The notes under the pieces were generated by a model that had not been told where the DNA came from, did not search any database, and worked only from the letters and a program-made list of their open reading frames with translations. Positions 1-8,929 of a stretch of DNA of 64,000 nt are shown here, in pieces. This DNA is from Roseivirga sp. (GTDB lineage Bacteria > Bacteroidota > Bacteroidia > Cytophagales > Cyclobacteriaceae), in NCBI GenBank assembly GCA_018402485.1, contig JAGYIY010000001.1, positions 962,001-1,026,000 on the forward strand. Reading direction: 5' to 3'. Within the stretch, counting starts at the first letter, position 1; each line of letters starts with the position of its first letter. The translations under genes and the position numbers were made by a program.

Positions 1-332
1 AGCTCAGCCAAATCTTCTTTCGTACGTATGACCAAAGCATCAATTTGTTTTAAATTTAACCTTAACTTTTCATCGCGCTTTGTTTCATTCGTTTCATGAA
101 TGGTGGTCATTAATTCTTCTCTCCGAACAATTTCATCCAGTTGACTTTCCACACTTTCAATCAATTGCAGCATATTATTCATGGCAATTTCTTTTTGAAA
201 GACCATTTGCTCCTGTTTTGTCAAGCGTGCCTGTAAGTAATCTTTTTTTTTGTTGATCTGTGACATACTGATCCACATGCCCAAGGTGAGCGCTAACAAT
301 AGCACACCACCAATTTTTAATGTTTGTTTCAT
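1..332 (-). CDS. Membrane-anchored coiled-coil protein (partial, C-terminus outside window)
   Basis: The first 110 codons of a minus-strand gene are visible, starting at the ATG whose complement is at 330-332. The N-terminus is Met-Lys-Gln followed by a hydrophobic stretch (about residues 6-23) that looks like a signal anchor. After it the sequence is rich in Lys, Glu, Gln and Leu with heptad-like spacing (residues about 25-110), which suggests a coiled coil. No family was recognised. It runs divergently from mutS across about 255 bases of A+T-rich DNA. Confidence 0.6.
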   Translation of the reverse strand, partial: MKQTLKIGGVLLLALTLGMWISMSQINKKKDYLQARLTKQEQMVFQKEIAMNNMLQLIESVESQLDEIVRREELMTTIHETNETKRDEKLRLNLKQIDALVIRTKEDLAE

Positions 333-587
333 TGTTATTCTGTTTTAATGATGGAAAAATAATTGTTCACCTCCGATACTTCGGAAGGGTGATGCTACTG
401 AAAGAATAGGTTTTTTGGTGGTTGTAAAGGCCTGGATTTTTGGCATTCATTTGTATAACGATGGGCTTAGTTATTATTGCTTAATATTTTTTAATTTTCT
501 AAAAAATTGTTCCTTTAATTCCTTAGGAAGCTAAGGGAGGCTTTCAATTAATGCTTATTTTTGACTTCTTCGAAAACTTAAGTTATC

Positions 588-3194
588 ATGGCCAAGCAGA
601 AAACAGCCAAAGAAACCCCGCTCATGAAGCAATACAACGCCATTAAGGCGAGGCATCCGGGATGTTTGTTGCTTTTTCGTGTGGGGGATTTTTATGAGAC
701 TTTTGGTGAAGATGCCATCAAGGCCAGTAAGGTTTTGGATATTGTTCTAACCAAGCGCGCTAATGGTGCTGCCAGCCATATCGAGTTAGCTGGATTTCCA
801 CACCATTCTTTAGAGAGCTATCTCCCTAAACTCGTGCGTGCTGGTAATCGCGTAGCCATTTGCGACCAATTAGAAGATCCAAAGTCGGTGAAAGGCATCG
901 TAAAACGTGGCGTGACAGAGTTGGTAACTCCTGGTTTAGCCTTCAACGATAATGTACTTGATCAAAAAAGTAATAATTATTTGTGTGCACTCTTTTTTGG
1001 TAAAGAACATGTTGGTGTATCTTTTCTAGATCTTTCCACCGGCGAGTTTCTGGTGGCTGAGGGCACACAGCATTATATAGACAAGTTGATTCAAGGGCTA
1101 AAGCCTTCTGAATTTGTTTTTTCAAAAACCCACCGCAAAGATTTTGAGGCGCATTTTACGGACGACTTTAATACTTACCACTTAGATGATTGGGTTTTTG
1201 CTCACGATTACGCCCATGAAAAGTTAACGGATCATTTTTCAACCCAAAACCTTAAAGGCTTTGGCGTAGATGCGATAGAATTGGGTGTCATAGCTGCGGG
1301 AGCCATTTTATATTACCTGGAAGAAACAGAACACAAAGACATCAACCACATTCAAAGCATTAGTCGGATTGAAGAAGATCAATACGTTTGGCTCGATAAA
1401 TTCACCATCAAGAACCTAGAATTGGTTCAACCTCAACATGCAGGGGGTATCCCATTGATTGAAATTCTGGATCATACCCACACACCAATGGGTTCTCGCA
1501 TGATGAAAAAGTGGTTGGTGCTGCCTTTGAAGGATAAAACACGTATCGAAAAGCGACTAAACCTGGTAGATGCTTTTTTTGCCTCTGACAACTTACAGGA
1601 AGAAATAACCAGCCACCTCAAGTACATCACCGACCTAGAACGTTTGATCTCCAAAGTAGCTGTTGGCCGGATTAATCCAAGAGAGTTGGTGCAGCTGCGC
1701 AAGTCCTTGGAACACCTTCTTCCCATTCGGCAAAAATTAATAGAAGCCCAGAACCCTGCAGTAAATGGGCTTGCTGAACAATTACTACCTTGTCAGCCGC
1801 TACTCGATCGCATTCAAAAAGAATTGGAAGATGATGCTCCGATGTTAGTGCATCAAGGAGGAATCATCAAAAAAGGCATCGACCAAGAGCTCGATGAACT
1901 CCGCGACATTGCCCTGGGCGGTAAAGATTATTTGGTGCAAATTCAGCAAAGAGAAATGAAAGCCACGGGAATTTCTTCACTCAAAGTGGCTTATAACAAG
2001 GTTTTTGGTTATTACCTAGAGGTGAGCAATACGCACAAAGACAAAGTACCACAGGAATGGATTCGTAAGCAGACCCTAGTGAATGCTGAACGCTACATTA
2101 CAGAAGAGCTCAAGGTTTATGAAGAAAAAATCTTGGGTGCTGAAGACAAGTACAAAGTAATTGAGCAGCGTCTTTTTCACGAATTGGTCGTTTTTACGCA
2201 TGAATTCATTGCACAAATCCAGCAAAATGCCAGAAGCATTGCCATGCTCGATTGCTTGATTTCTTTTGCAGTAGTGGCACATATCAACGATTATGTGCGT
2301 CCACAGCTCACGGAAAAAATGTCGATCGACATTCAGGAAGGCAGGCACCCGGTTATAGAAAAGCAGCTGGCTGTGGGAGAATCTTATGTGCCTAATGATG
2401 TCAATTTAGATGATCACAACCACCAGATTTTGATCATTACCGGGCCGAATATGGCAGGTAAGTCGGCTTTGTTAAGACAAACAGCATTGATTGTACTGAT
2501 GGCGCAGATGGGGTGTTATGTTCCAGCTAAAAGTGCGATTTTAGGCATAACCGACAAAGTATTCACTCGTGTTGGGGCAAGCGATAATCTTTCAAAAGGG
2601 GAATCTACATTTATGGTAGAAATGACAGAAACCGCCAGTATACTCAATAACCTCAGCGAGCGCTCCTTGATTTTGATGGATGAGATTGGCCGGGGCACAA
2701 GCACCTATGACGGCATTTCTATTGCTTGGTCGATTGTGGAATACCTGCACAACCATCCACAATACAAGCCCAAAACCTTATTTGCCACCCATTACCACGA
2801 ACTGAACCAATTGGAAGAAGATTTTCCTGCCATTAAAAACTATAATGTCAGTGTAAAGGAAGTAGGAGATAAAGTTATTTTCATGCGGAAACTCAAGCGA
2901 GGTGGAAGTGAGCACAGTTTTGGCATTCACGTGGCGCAGATGGCTGGTATGCCCAATGCAGTGGTGCTTCGTGCCGCTGAAATTATGCAGCATTTGGAAA
3001 AAGAAAAGATTGGAGATAAAACAGTAGATCAATTGAAACATTTACCAAAAAACAATTACCAGATGAGTCTTTTTGAAGCGGATCCAACTTTTATTGAAAT
3101 CAAGGAGCTTCTGGAAAGCTTGGATATTAATTCCATCTCACCCGTCGAAGCTTTACTCAAGCTCAATGAGCTGAAAGGAAAACTGAAAGGGTAA
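588..3194 (+). CDS. mutS: DNA mismatch repair protein MutS
   Basis: MutS recognises base mismatches and small loops and starts methyl-independent mismatch repair with MutL. At 868 residues it has the usual MutS1 length. The mismatch-reading Phe-X-Glu motif is Phe35-Tyr36-Glu37 in the N-terminal domain. The C-terminal ATPase has the Walker A GPNMAGKS at about residue 620, followed by the DEIGRGTST signature and the conserved ATHYHEL segment. The start ATG at 588 directly precedes the expected MutS N-terminus. A TATTTTTG at 556-563 fits the Bacteroidota -7 element, but no clear -33 TTG lies at the right distance. No mutL is nearby. Confidence 0.97.
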   Translation: MAKQKTAKETPLMKQYNAIKARHPGCLLLFRVGDFYETFGEDAIKASKVLDIVLTKRANGAASHIELAGFPHHSLESYLPKLVRAGNRVAICDQLEDPKSVKGIVKRGVTELVTPGLAFNDNVLDQKSNNYLCALFFGKEHVGVSFLDLSTGEFLVAEGTQHYIDKLIQGLKPSEFVFSKTHRKDFEAHFTDDFNTYHLDDWVFAHDYAHEKLTDHFSTQNLKGFGVDAIELGVIAAGAILYYLEETEHKDINHIQSISRIEEDQYVWLDKFTIKNLELVQPQHAGGIPLIEILDHTHTPMGSRMMKKWLVLPLKDKTRIEKRLNLVDAFFASDNLQEEITSHLKYITDLERLISKVAVGRINPRELVQLRKSLEHLLPIRQKLIEAQNPAVNGLAEQLLPCQPLLDRIQKELEDDAPMLVHQGGIIKKGIDQELDELRDIALGGKDYLVQIQQREMKATGISSLKVAYNKVFGYYLEVSNTHKDKVPQEWIRKQTLVNAERYITEELKVYEEKILGAEDKYKVIEQRLFHELVVFTHEFIAQIQQNARSIAMLDCLISFAVVAHINDYVRPQLTEKMSIDIQEGRHPVIEKQLAVGESYVPNDVNLDDHNHQILIITGPNMAGKSALLRQTALIVLMAQMGCYVPAKSAILGITDKVFTRVGASDNLSKGESTFMVEMTETASILNNLSERSLILMDEIGRGTSTYDGISIAWSIVEYLHNHPQYKPKTLFATHYHELNQLEEDFPAIKNYNVSVKEVGDKVIFMRKLKRGGSEHSFGIHVAQMAGMPNAVVLRAAEIMQHLEKEKIGDKTVDQLKHLPKNNYQMSLFEADPTFIEIKELLESLDINSISPVEALLKLNELKGKLKG

Positions 3195-3211
3195 AATTAT
3201 TTCGATTGTGG

Positions 3212-3241
3212 TTGTTTATTTAAAGCCCTTCATTAAATTTG
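3212..3241 (+). promoter_or_regulatory. Bacteroidota-type promoter for tRNA-Gly
   Basis: TTG at 3212-3214 and TAAATTTG at 3234-3241 are separated by 19 bases. This matches the TTG / TAnnTTTG consensus of the Bacteroidota primary sigma factor. Transcription would start about 30-35 bases before the tRNA. Confidence 0.75.
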
Positions 3242-3283
3242 CACTCCATTTGCTAGAAGTGCAAGTGTAAACTTAATAATAAA

Positions 3284-3356
<73 letters not shown>

Positions 3357-3368
3357 CAAAAAGCTAAG

Positions 3369-3392
3369 AAAGCGTGTTTTTCACGCTTTTTT
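3369..3392 (+). terminator. Rho-independent terminator after tRNA-Gly
   Basis: The stem AAAGCGTG/CACGCTTT is perfect (8 bp) and is followed by a T run to 3392. It lies between tRNA-Gly and tRNA-Leu, so the two tRNAs may be separately expressed or only partly cotranscribed. Confidence 0.75.
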
Positions 3393-3434
3393 GGTTTTAG
3401 ATTCTATCGAAATACTAGCTACGTGGTAGCTAAT

Positions 3435-3518
3435 GCCGGAGTGGTGGAATTGGTAGACACGCAAGACTTAAAATCTTGTGACCTTCGGGTCGTGCGGGTT
3501 CAAGTCCCGCCTCTGGTA
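3435..3518 (+). tRNA. tRNA-Leu (TAA)
   Basis: An 84-nt class II tRNA. The acceptor GCCGGAG pairs with CTCTGGT, with G-U wobbles at 1-72 and 4-69. The anticodon stem CAAGA/TCTTG carries the loop CTTAAAA (anticodon TAA), the long variable arm has the stem GACC..GGTC, and the T-arm is GCGGG-TTCAAGT-CCCGC. The discriminator is A73. A 7-bp hairpin (TAGCTAC-GTG-GTAGCTA, 3416-3432) sits just upstream. A modified copy of this tRNA's 3' part follows about 90 bp downstream. Confidence 0.97.
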
Positions 3519-3522
3519 CTTT

Positions 3523-3555
3523 AAAGGCTGTGAACTTCTGTTTGCAGCTTTTTTT
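3523..3555 (+). terminator. Rho-independent terminator after tRNA-Leu
   Basis: An imperfect stem of about 12 bp (AAAGGCTGTGAAC against GTTTGCAGCTTT, one bulged G) is followed by seven T residues. Confidence 0.7.
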
Positions 3556-3610
3556 GTTTTAGCTACTTAGGGTTAAAGCTTATTTCAAGCGACTTTATTT
3601 CAACACAATC

Positions 3611-3679
3611 GGTAGACACGTCCCGATTGAACATCGGGATGACCTTCGGGTCGTGCGGGTTCAAGTCCCGCCTCTGGTA
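3611..3679 (+). repeat. Altered 3' copy of tRNA-Leu with palindrome replacing the anticodon arm
   Basis: Bases 3611-3620 (GGTAGACACG) and 3640-3679 (variable arm, T-arm and acceptor 3' strand through A73) are identical to the tRNA-Leu at 3435-3518. The 17-nt anticodon arm of the real tRNA is replaced by a 19-nt palindrome, TCCCGATTGAACATCGGGA (3621-3639). No acceptor 5' strand is present, so this is not a functional tRNA. Frame +1 is open through the copy: it reads Ser-Asp-Phe-Ile-Ser-Thr-Gln-Ser-Val-Asp-Thr-Ser-Arg-Leu-Asn. I recall similar tails at the ends of annotated GIY-YIG proteins of Bacteroidota, but that memory is unchecked. By analogy with the tRNA-fMet locus it may be the scar of a lost GIY-YIG cassette. 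Confidence 0.85.
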
Positions 3680-3697
3680 TTTTAGAATGCAGGGCTA

Positions 3698-3998
3698 TTA
3701 TTCAGGCAGTTGGAGTTTTAAATACACATCGTTATTACCAGACTCCATGTGAGCCGCACGAACAATTAAACCATCTTTCGATGGGAAGGTAAAATCTACA
3801 TCGAACGATAGCTGATAAAACTTCTTCTGGTGTTGAGCATCTATTACTTACCTTCTTCTCATTTGGCTTTCATGTCTCTGGCATATTGAAATTTAACAGG
3901 CCCTTCCTGACTCATGGTAAAGAATGGAATGAAAGTTAATGCGGTAAATACAAAGGCTAAAACACTACTTAGAAATTTACTTTTTTAATTGCTTGCAT
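3698..3998 (-). pseudogene. Decayed gene for a small secreted protein
   Basis: Three minus-strand pieces in different frames read like one gene. The first begins Met-Gln-Ala-Ile-Lys-Lys at 3998. The second is a signal-peptide-like hydrophobic stretch (Phe-Leu-Ser-Ser-Val-Leu-Ala-Phe-Val-Phe) that runs on to a stop. The third is a 50-codon open end, 3698-3847, ending in Leu-Gln-Leu-Pro-Glu. The first shift falls in a run of six A residues. I do not recognise the family. Confidence 0.45.
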
Positions 3999-4240
3999 AA
4001 TAACTTCATTTAAATATTTAACATAAGTAAAACTCAAAGCGCTGGCTAACCTAGGATATTGCTTTTGCTGCTTGATAACAAATTTAAAGTCGCTCTGTGA
4101 CATATAATGACACGGAGTAAATTATTTATGAAATTAAATGAGGAACTTATGGTTTTAATACTGTTCAATAAAACTACCATCATTTCAAGCTGATAGGCTC
4201 AAAATGGGTGGTCTGAAATATAAGGTTGAGTCTGCCTATA

Positions 4241-5419
4241 TCAATACCGCGAATCTTCCAGATAGTTTGGAAAAATCTGGTAGTGACGCTTTTTGACCAT
4301 TTGAATAAGCTTTGCACGAAACTCCTCCATGTTTTCTTTTTTGGTAGCCGAAATGAATACAGCAGGATGCTCTGATTGTGCCATGTACGTTTTTTTCAAC
4401 ATGTCCAGCGAAGGAGGTGGGTTTTCCATTTCTTCCCGCAAGTCATCGTCTATTGATTTGATCTGATCCATTTTATTGAATACCAACAGGGTTTGTCTTT
4501 CCGTAGCGCCAATGTCGTGCAGCGTTTGATTCACCGTATCCATTTGATCTTCAAACTGTGGATGAGAAACGTCTACTACATGTAATAAAATATCTGATTC
4601 CAGCACTTCAGCCAAAGTAGATTTGAAAGATTCAATCAAATGGGTAGGGAGTTTGCGGATAAAACCAACCGTATCGGAAAGCAAGAAGGGTATGCGGTCT
4701 AGTACAACTTTTCGGACAGTAGCATCAACCGTGGCAAATAGTTTATCTTCAGCCAATACATCTGCTTTTGTGAGCAAACGCATGAGCGTGGACTTCCCAA
4801 CATTCGTATATCCCACCAAAGCCACGCGTACAACATTTTGACGCGATTTCCTTTGAACGGCATTCTGTTTTTCGATCTTTTCAAGTTTTTTCTTTAAAAC
4901 AGCAATCTGATTGCGAATCATTCGCCTATCTGTTTCAATTTCTTTTTCACCCGCTCCACCACGTGTTCCAGTTCCACCTCGCTGCCGCTCCAAATGTGTC
5001 CACATGCGAGTTAGTCGAGGCAATAAGTAAGTAGAACGCGCCAACTCTACCTGCGTTTTGGCCTGTGCAGTTTGCGCCCGCTGTAAAAAAATGTCGAGGA
5101 TCAATAAACTTCTATCATAGATTTTCACCTTCAATTCCTTTTCCAGGTTTCTGAGCTGTGATGGACTAAGGTCATCATCAAAAATCACCACCTTAATGTC
5201 CATTGCCTCCACATAAGTCTGAATTTCTTCCAACTTACCTTTTCCAACAAAAGAACGGGTATCTGGTTTTTCAAGCCTTTGCATAAACGACTTCTGCACT
5301 TCTAAGCCCATCGTCTGCGCTAAAAAGGATAGTTCGTCTAAATACTCAACTACCTTCTCTTCCGGTTGTTCTCTATTAACAAGGGCGACCAGTACTGCGG
5401 TGTCGGCCTCCTTTGGCAT
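4241..5419 (-). CDS. hflX: GTPase HflX
   Basis: HflX is a ribosome-associated GTPase that splits stalled or heat-damaged 70S ribosomes. The N-terminal HflX domain includes the conserved 'RSFVGKGKLEEI' region. A basic coiled-coil linker rich in Arg/Lys with 'RQRGGTGTRGG' follows, then the G domain with G1 GYTNVGKST, G3 DTVGF and G4 NKMD. The start is placed at 5419, where GGGAGG lies nine bases upstream of the ATG. The frame is open to 5470 through other Met codons, so a start 17 codons earlier cannot be excluded. It is divergent from rfbC. Confidence 0.92.
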   Translation of the reverse strand: MPKEADTAVLVALVNREQPEEKVVEYLDELSFLAQTMGLEVQKSFMQRLEKPDTRSFVGKGKLEEIQTYVEAMDIKVVIFDDDLSPSQLRNLEKELKVKIYDRSLLILDIFLQRAQTAQAKTQVELARSTYLLPRLTRMWTHLERQRGGTGTRGGAGEKEIETDRRMIRNQIAVLKKKLEKIEKQNAVQRKSRQNVVRVALVGYTNVGKSTLMRLLTKADVLAEDKLFATVDATVRKVVLDRIPFLLSDTVGFIRKLPTHLIESFKSTLAEVLESDILLHVVDVSHPQFEDQMDTVNQTLHDIGATERQTLLVFNKMDQIKSIDDDLREEMENPPPSLDMLKKTYMAQSEHPAVFISATKKENMEEFRAKLIQMVKKRHYQIFPNYLEDSRY

Positions 5420-5583
5420 GGTATCTATTCCTCCCATATTTGAGTTGCAATTTACCATTTCTAAGCGCATTCCTAAAAATTAAATGCCATGAGCAAAGAA
5501 TGGTAGGTTGAGGGTGACTTTTGCCTCCGCTTTTCGCATCTTTGCATATCGAAAAAAAATGCTGCTGATAACAATTTCGACAC

Positions 5584-6132
5584 ATGATTGAAATCATTGA
5601 TACTCGTTTTGAGGGACTGTATGAGCTTCAGCCTAAAGTTTTTGGTGATCAAAGGGGGTATTTTCTAGAATCTTATCGTAAAAACGCGTTGAAAGAACTC
5701 GGGATTACCGAAGACTTTGTTCAGGACAATGAATCTTTTTCAGTGAAAGGCACCCTGCGTGGTTTGCATTACCAAAAAGAACCATTTGTTCAAGCCAAAT
5801 TGGTAAGAGTGGTGATGGGAAAGGTATTGGACGTGGCACTCGATATTCGTCGAGACTCCCCAACCTATGGGCAACATCATACCGTAGTACTGACTGCAGA
5901 AAAACATAATATGTTTTTGGTTCCTGCTGGTTTTGCCCATGGTTTTATAGCTTTAGAAGATAGTGTGTTTTGCTACAAATGTTCAAATTATTACGACAAG
6001 CAGTCGGAGGGAGGTATACTTTGGAATGACCCTTCGTTAGGTATAGATTGGGGGTTGGAAGCACCTATTGTTTCTGAAAAGGACAAAGTTTTGCCCAACT
6101 TTAAGGCATACCAAAAAACACCTGTCTTTTGA
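5584..6132 (+). CDS. rfbC: dTDP-4-dehydrorhamnose 3,5-epimerase
   Basis: This cupin enzyme epimerises dTDP-4-keto-6-deoxyglucose at C3 and C5 on the way to dTDP-L-rhamnose for surface polysaccharide. At 182 residues it has the normal length. Catalytic residues are visible: His62 in the GLHYQ motif and Tyr131 in FCYKCSNYYD. His119 lies in the conserved PAGFAHGF segment. No other rml genes are adjacent, so the gene is outside the usual rmlABCD cluster. Confidence 0.93.
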   Translation: MIEIIDTRFEGLYELQPKVFGDQRGYFLESYRKNALKELGITEDFVQDNESFSVKGTLRGLHYQKEPFVQAKLVRVVMGKVLDVALDIRRDSPTYGQHHTVVLTAEKHNMFLVPAGFAHGFIALEDSVFCYKCSNYYDKQSEGGILWNDPSLGIDWGLEAPIVSEKDKVLPNFKAYQKTPVF

Positions 6133-6452
6133 ATTGGCTCTCTTTTACCAGGTCATGCAGAAGTGCCTGATGGTTTTTGCACATCTTTATGGATACCTAC
6201 ATCTTTTGTCTAACTTTGAGTGGTAACAAAAGTTAATCACCGAAGATTTGTACTTTCAGATCAATGCCTTAATGTAGATGGCTTTTCATTCCAACTTATT
6301 TCAAGAAGTTGTATGGTTTGTGATTAAACGGGGTATTGAAAAATCTGTGGGGTTCGGTGGTTGTATTGCAAGACGTATAAAATAGATAAAACTGGATCCT
6401 TCAGACATGAGAAAAAAGGATAAAAATAGTACTAATTAGTAGCAACAAGGAA
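6133..6452. other. Intergenic region between rfbC and the SDR gene
   Basis: No coding sequence was found in these 320 bases. TAACTTTG at 6211-6218 matches the -7 consensus but has no clear -33 partner. Confidence 0.5.
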
Positions 6453-7439
6453 ATGAAAGTTTTTATTACCGGAGCCACCGGATTGCTAGGTAGCTTTATT
6501 TGCAAGGAACTCATTAATAGAGGCCATACGGTTCGTGCTATGAAAAGAAGTTCAAGCCAAATGACATTATTAGGAGCCACTTCTGCAGAGATAGACTGGG
6601 TGGAAGGCGACATGAATGATTTGAGCTTATTAGAGGAGGCATTGGAAGGCATAGAAGCGGTTATACATGGGGCGGCCATTATTTCCTTTGATAAGCGATA
6701 TGCTGAAAAAATGTATCAAACCAATGTTTTAGGAACCGCAGATTTAGTGAACGCATGTCTGAAAAAGGACTTGAAAAATTTTATACATATTAGCTCTGTT
6801 GCTGCCTTAGGTAGAAAAGAAGGGCAAAAATACATTGATGAGAATGATCGCTGGGAAGGTAATGCCTATGATTCTATTTATGCCCGTTCCAAACATCAGC
6901 AGGAGTTGGAAGTGTGGAGGGGAGCGCAAGAGGGGCTAGAGGTGAAAATCATTAACCCTTCCGTAGTTTTAGGTCCTGGCCTTTGGGGAAGTAGTGGTAG
7001 CACTTCTGTATTTCATTATGCACATAGCGAAAAGGCTTTTTATCCTGCTGGCAATATCAATGTGGTAGACGTAAGGGATGTGGCTGAAGTGGCTGTAAAG
7101 TTATTAACCAGCTCGGTGAAAAATGAAAGGTTTGTTTTGAGTGCTGATTCCATGCCTTTTGGGGAGTTTTTTGGAAAGATTGCGGAGGCTTTTGGGAAAA
7201 AGAAACCTCAAAAAGTAGTGAAACCCTGGATGCTGAAAGTGGTAGTTCCTTTGGAATTTATCAGATCGCGCATTACAGGAAGCGAAGCCATGGTGACCAA
7301 AGACACGGCCAAGCTTTCAAAAACCAAGTATCATTTTAAAAATGATAAAGTGAAAGAGGTGCTAAATTTTGAATTTAGAAAGGTAAATGAATCCATTAAT
7401 TGGACTGTGAAGGAGCTACAAAATAGGCATGATATTTAA
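6453..7439 (+). CDS. NAD-dependent epimerase/dehydratase (extended SDR)
   Basis: A 328-residue extended short-chain dehydrogenase/reductase. The N-terminal Rossmann nucleotide-binding motif is GATGLLG (residues 7-13). The catalytic pair is Tyr143-X3-Lys147 (YARSK), with the upstream Ser in HISSVAALG. The layout resembles the dihydroflavonol-reductase-like family that reduces or dehydrates carbonyl substrates with NAD(P). The substrate cannot be told from sequence. It stands alone between rfbC and the TPR gene. Confidence 0.85.
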   Translation: MKVFITGATGLLGSFICKELINRGHTVRAMKRSSSQMTLLGATSAEIDWVEGDMNDLSLLEEALEGIEAVIHGAAIISFDKRYAEKMYQTNVLGTADLVNACLKKDLKNFIHISSVAALGRKEGQKYIDENDRWEGNAYDSIYARSKHQQELEVWRGAQEGLEVKIINPSVVLGPGLWGSSGSTSVFHYAHSEKAFYPAGNINVVDVRDVAEVAVKLLTSSVKNERFVLSADSMPFGEFFGKIAEAFGKKKPQKVVKPWMLKVVVPLEFIRSRITGSEAMVTKDTAKLSKTKYHFKNDKVKEVLNFEFRKVNESINWTVKELQNRHDI

Positions 7440-7525
7440 TTGTTGTGCAACGCGGTGAAAAAAAATAGTTGCTATTATGGCATTAATAAAATGAAGTTCG
7501 TACTTTAATACAACTGAAAGGGTAC

Positions 7526-8929
7526 ATGCAAGAAGATTATCAAAGTAGAGAAGAAGAACAAAACCTCATCAAAAAGTTTGAAGAGCTGCTAAAGAATAAG
7601 CAGCATCATTTTTTTGATAGTTCGGATTTCGAAACCATCATTCAGCATTATTTTGAAAACATGCAAATAGGAAAGGCTCTTAAAGCCTGTCAAATGGCGC
7701 TAGGCCAGTTTCCTTTTAATTTGGAAATTAGTTTGCTCAAAGCTCAGTGTTTGGTCAGTAAGCAGCTCCATGATGAGGCTATCAAAGCCATAGAGGCTGC
7801 AGAGTATGTACATCCTAACGATATTGAATTGCTCACTTTTAAAGCACATATCTTATCTATGACAGAGCAATATGAAGAGGCGGTTGAAATTTTAAAAGGG
7901 ACATTAGATGGGTCAGAAGATAAGGCAGAAGTCTTCTACAACATTGGCCTTACTTACCAAACCAATGGTGCTTTTAAAGATGCGATCGCTTACTACAAAC
8001 AGGCCATTGAAACAGACTTAAATCACGAAAATGCTTTGTATGAATTGGCCTATTGTTTAGACATTACAGGTCAATTAGAAGATAGCATCGCTTATTATAA
8101 TGCCTTCATCGATAAAGATCCTTACTCCGCTTATGCTTGGTACAATATGGGGATCGTCTTTAATAAGCTTGAGAGGTTCGATGAAGCTGTGCAAGCCTAT
8201 GAATATGCTTTGGTGATTGACGAAACTTTTTCCTCCGCATGGTTCAATCTCGGGAATTCTTTCATGAATCTGGAAAAATATCAACAGGCCTTAGAAGCAT
8301 ATAAAAACACCTTAAGCAATGAAGGCCCTTCTTCTGAGGTTTTCTGCTTCATAGGCGCTGCTTATGAAAAAATGGAGCAGTACGATTATGGCATTAAATA
8401 CTACCGGAAAGCTACAAAAATAGATCAGTATTACGAGGATGCTTGGTATGGCATCGGCTGTTGCCTTTCTGCACAAGAAAAGTACTACGAGGCCATTCAC
8501 TTTTTGAATAAAGCCTTAAAGCTAGACCCCGAAAACCCTGGCTTTTGGATGTCTGTGGGCACAGCCGAATATCATATAGGGAATATTACTTCTGCCTTAG
8601 AAGCCTATCAGGAGGCCGCAATACTCGATCCGTTGAATCATGAAATATGGTTGGATTGGTCATATGTTTATTTTGAACAAAAAGAATTAAACGATGCCAT
8701 TAGGCTCATCGAAAGAGGTTTAGAAGAGGTGCCCGATCATGCAGAAATGACCTATCGAATGGTCGTCTATCAAATTTCGGCAGGACATTACCGTGAAGCC
8801 TTTAATTATCTGGAAAATGCCTTAGTTTTGGACTTTGAAAAGCATGAGATACTTTTCGAGTTTTTCCCTAAGCTGGAAACACAAAAGGCACTTTTCAAAA
8901 TTATCGATCAATATAGAAGCAAAAAGTAG
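7526..8929 (+). CDS. Tetratricopeptide repeat protein
   Basis: A soluble 467-residue protein with no signal peptide, composed of roughly eleven or twelve 34-residue TPR units from about residue 45 to the end. Clear examples are 'AEVFYNIGLTYQTNGAFKDA' and 'AWYNMGIVFNKLERFDEAV'. TPR arrays are protein-protein interaction scaffolds; no partner can be named. The stop TAG directly abuts the ATG of the next gene, so the two are almost certainly translationally coupled at the head of a TPR-ComA-DUF368-aroE run. Confidence 0.88.
   Translation: MQEDYQSREEEQNLIKKFEELLKNKQHHFFDSSDFETIIQHYFENMQIGKALKACQMALGQFPFNLEISLLKAQCLVSKQLHDEAIKAIEAAEYVHPNDIELLTFKAHILSMTEQYEEAVEILKGTLDGSEDKAEVFYNIGLTYQTNGAFKDAIAYYKQAIETDLNHENALYELAYCLDITGQLEDSIAYYNAFIDKDPYSAYAWYNMGIVFNKLERFDEAVQAYEYALVIDETFSSAWFNLGNSFMNLEKYQQALEAYKNTLSNEGPSSEVFCFIGAAYEKMEQYDYGIKYYRKATKIDQYYEDAWYGIGCCLSAQEKYYEAIHFLNKALKLDPENPGFWMSVGTAEYHIGNITSALEAYQEAAILDPLNHEIWLDWSYVYFEQKELNDAIRLIERGLEEVPDHAEMTYRMVVYQISAGHYREAFNYLENALVLDFEKHEILFEFFPKLETQKALFKIIDQYRSKK

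Noticed and set aside
3611..3679. Second tRNA gene (possible GAA anticodon in the palindrome)
   Set aside because: A 7-nt loop with GAA can be drawn, but there is no acceptor 5' strand or complete D-arm, and the T-arm and variable arm are those of tRNA-Leu.
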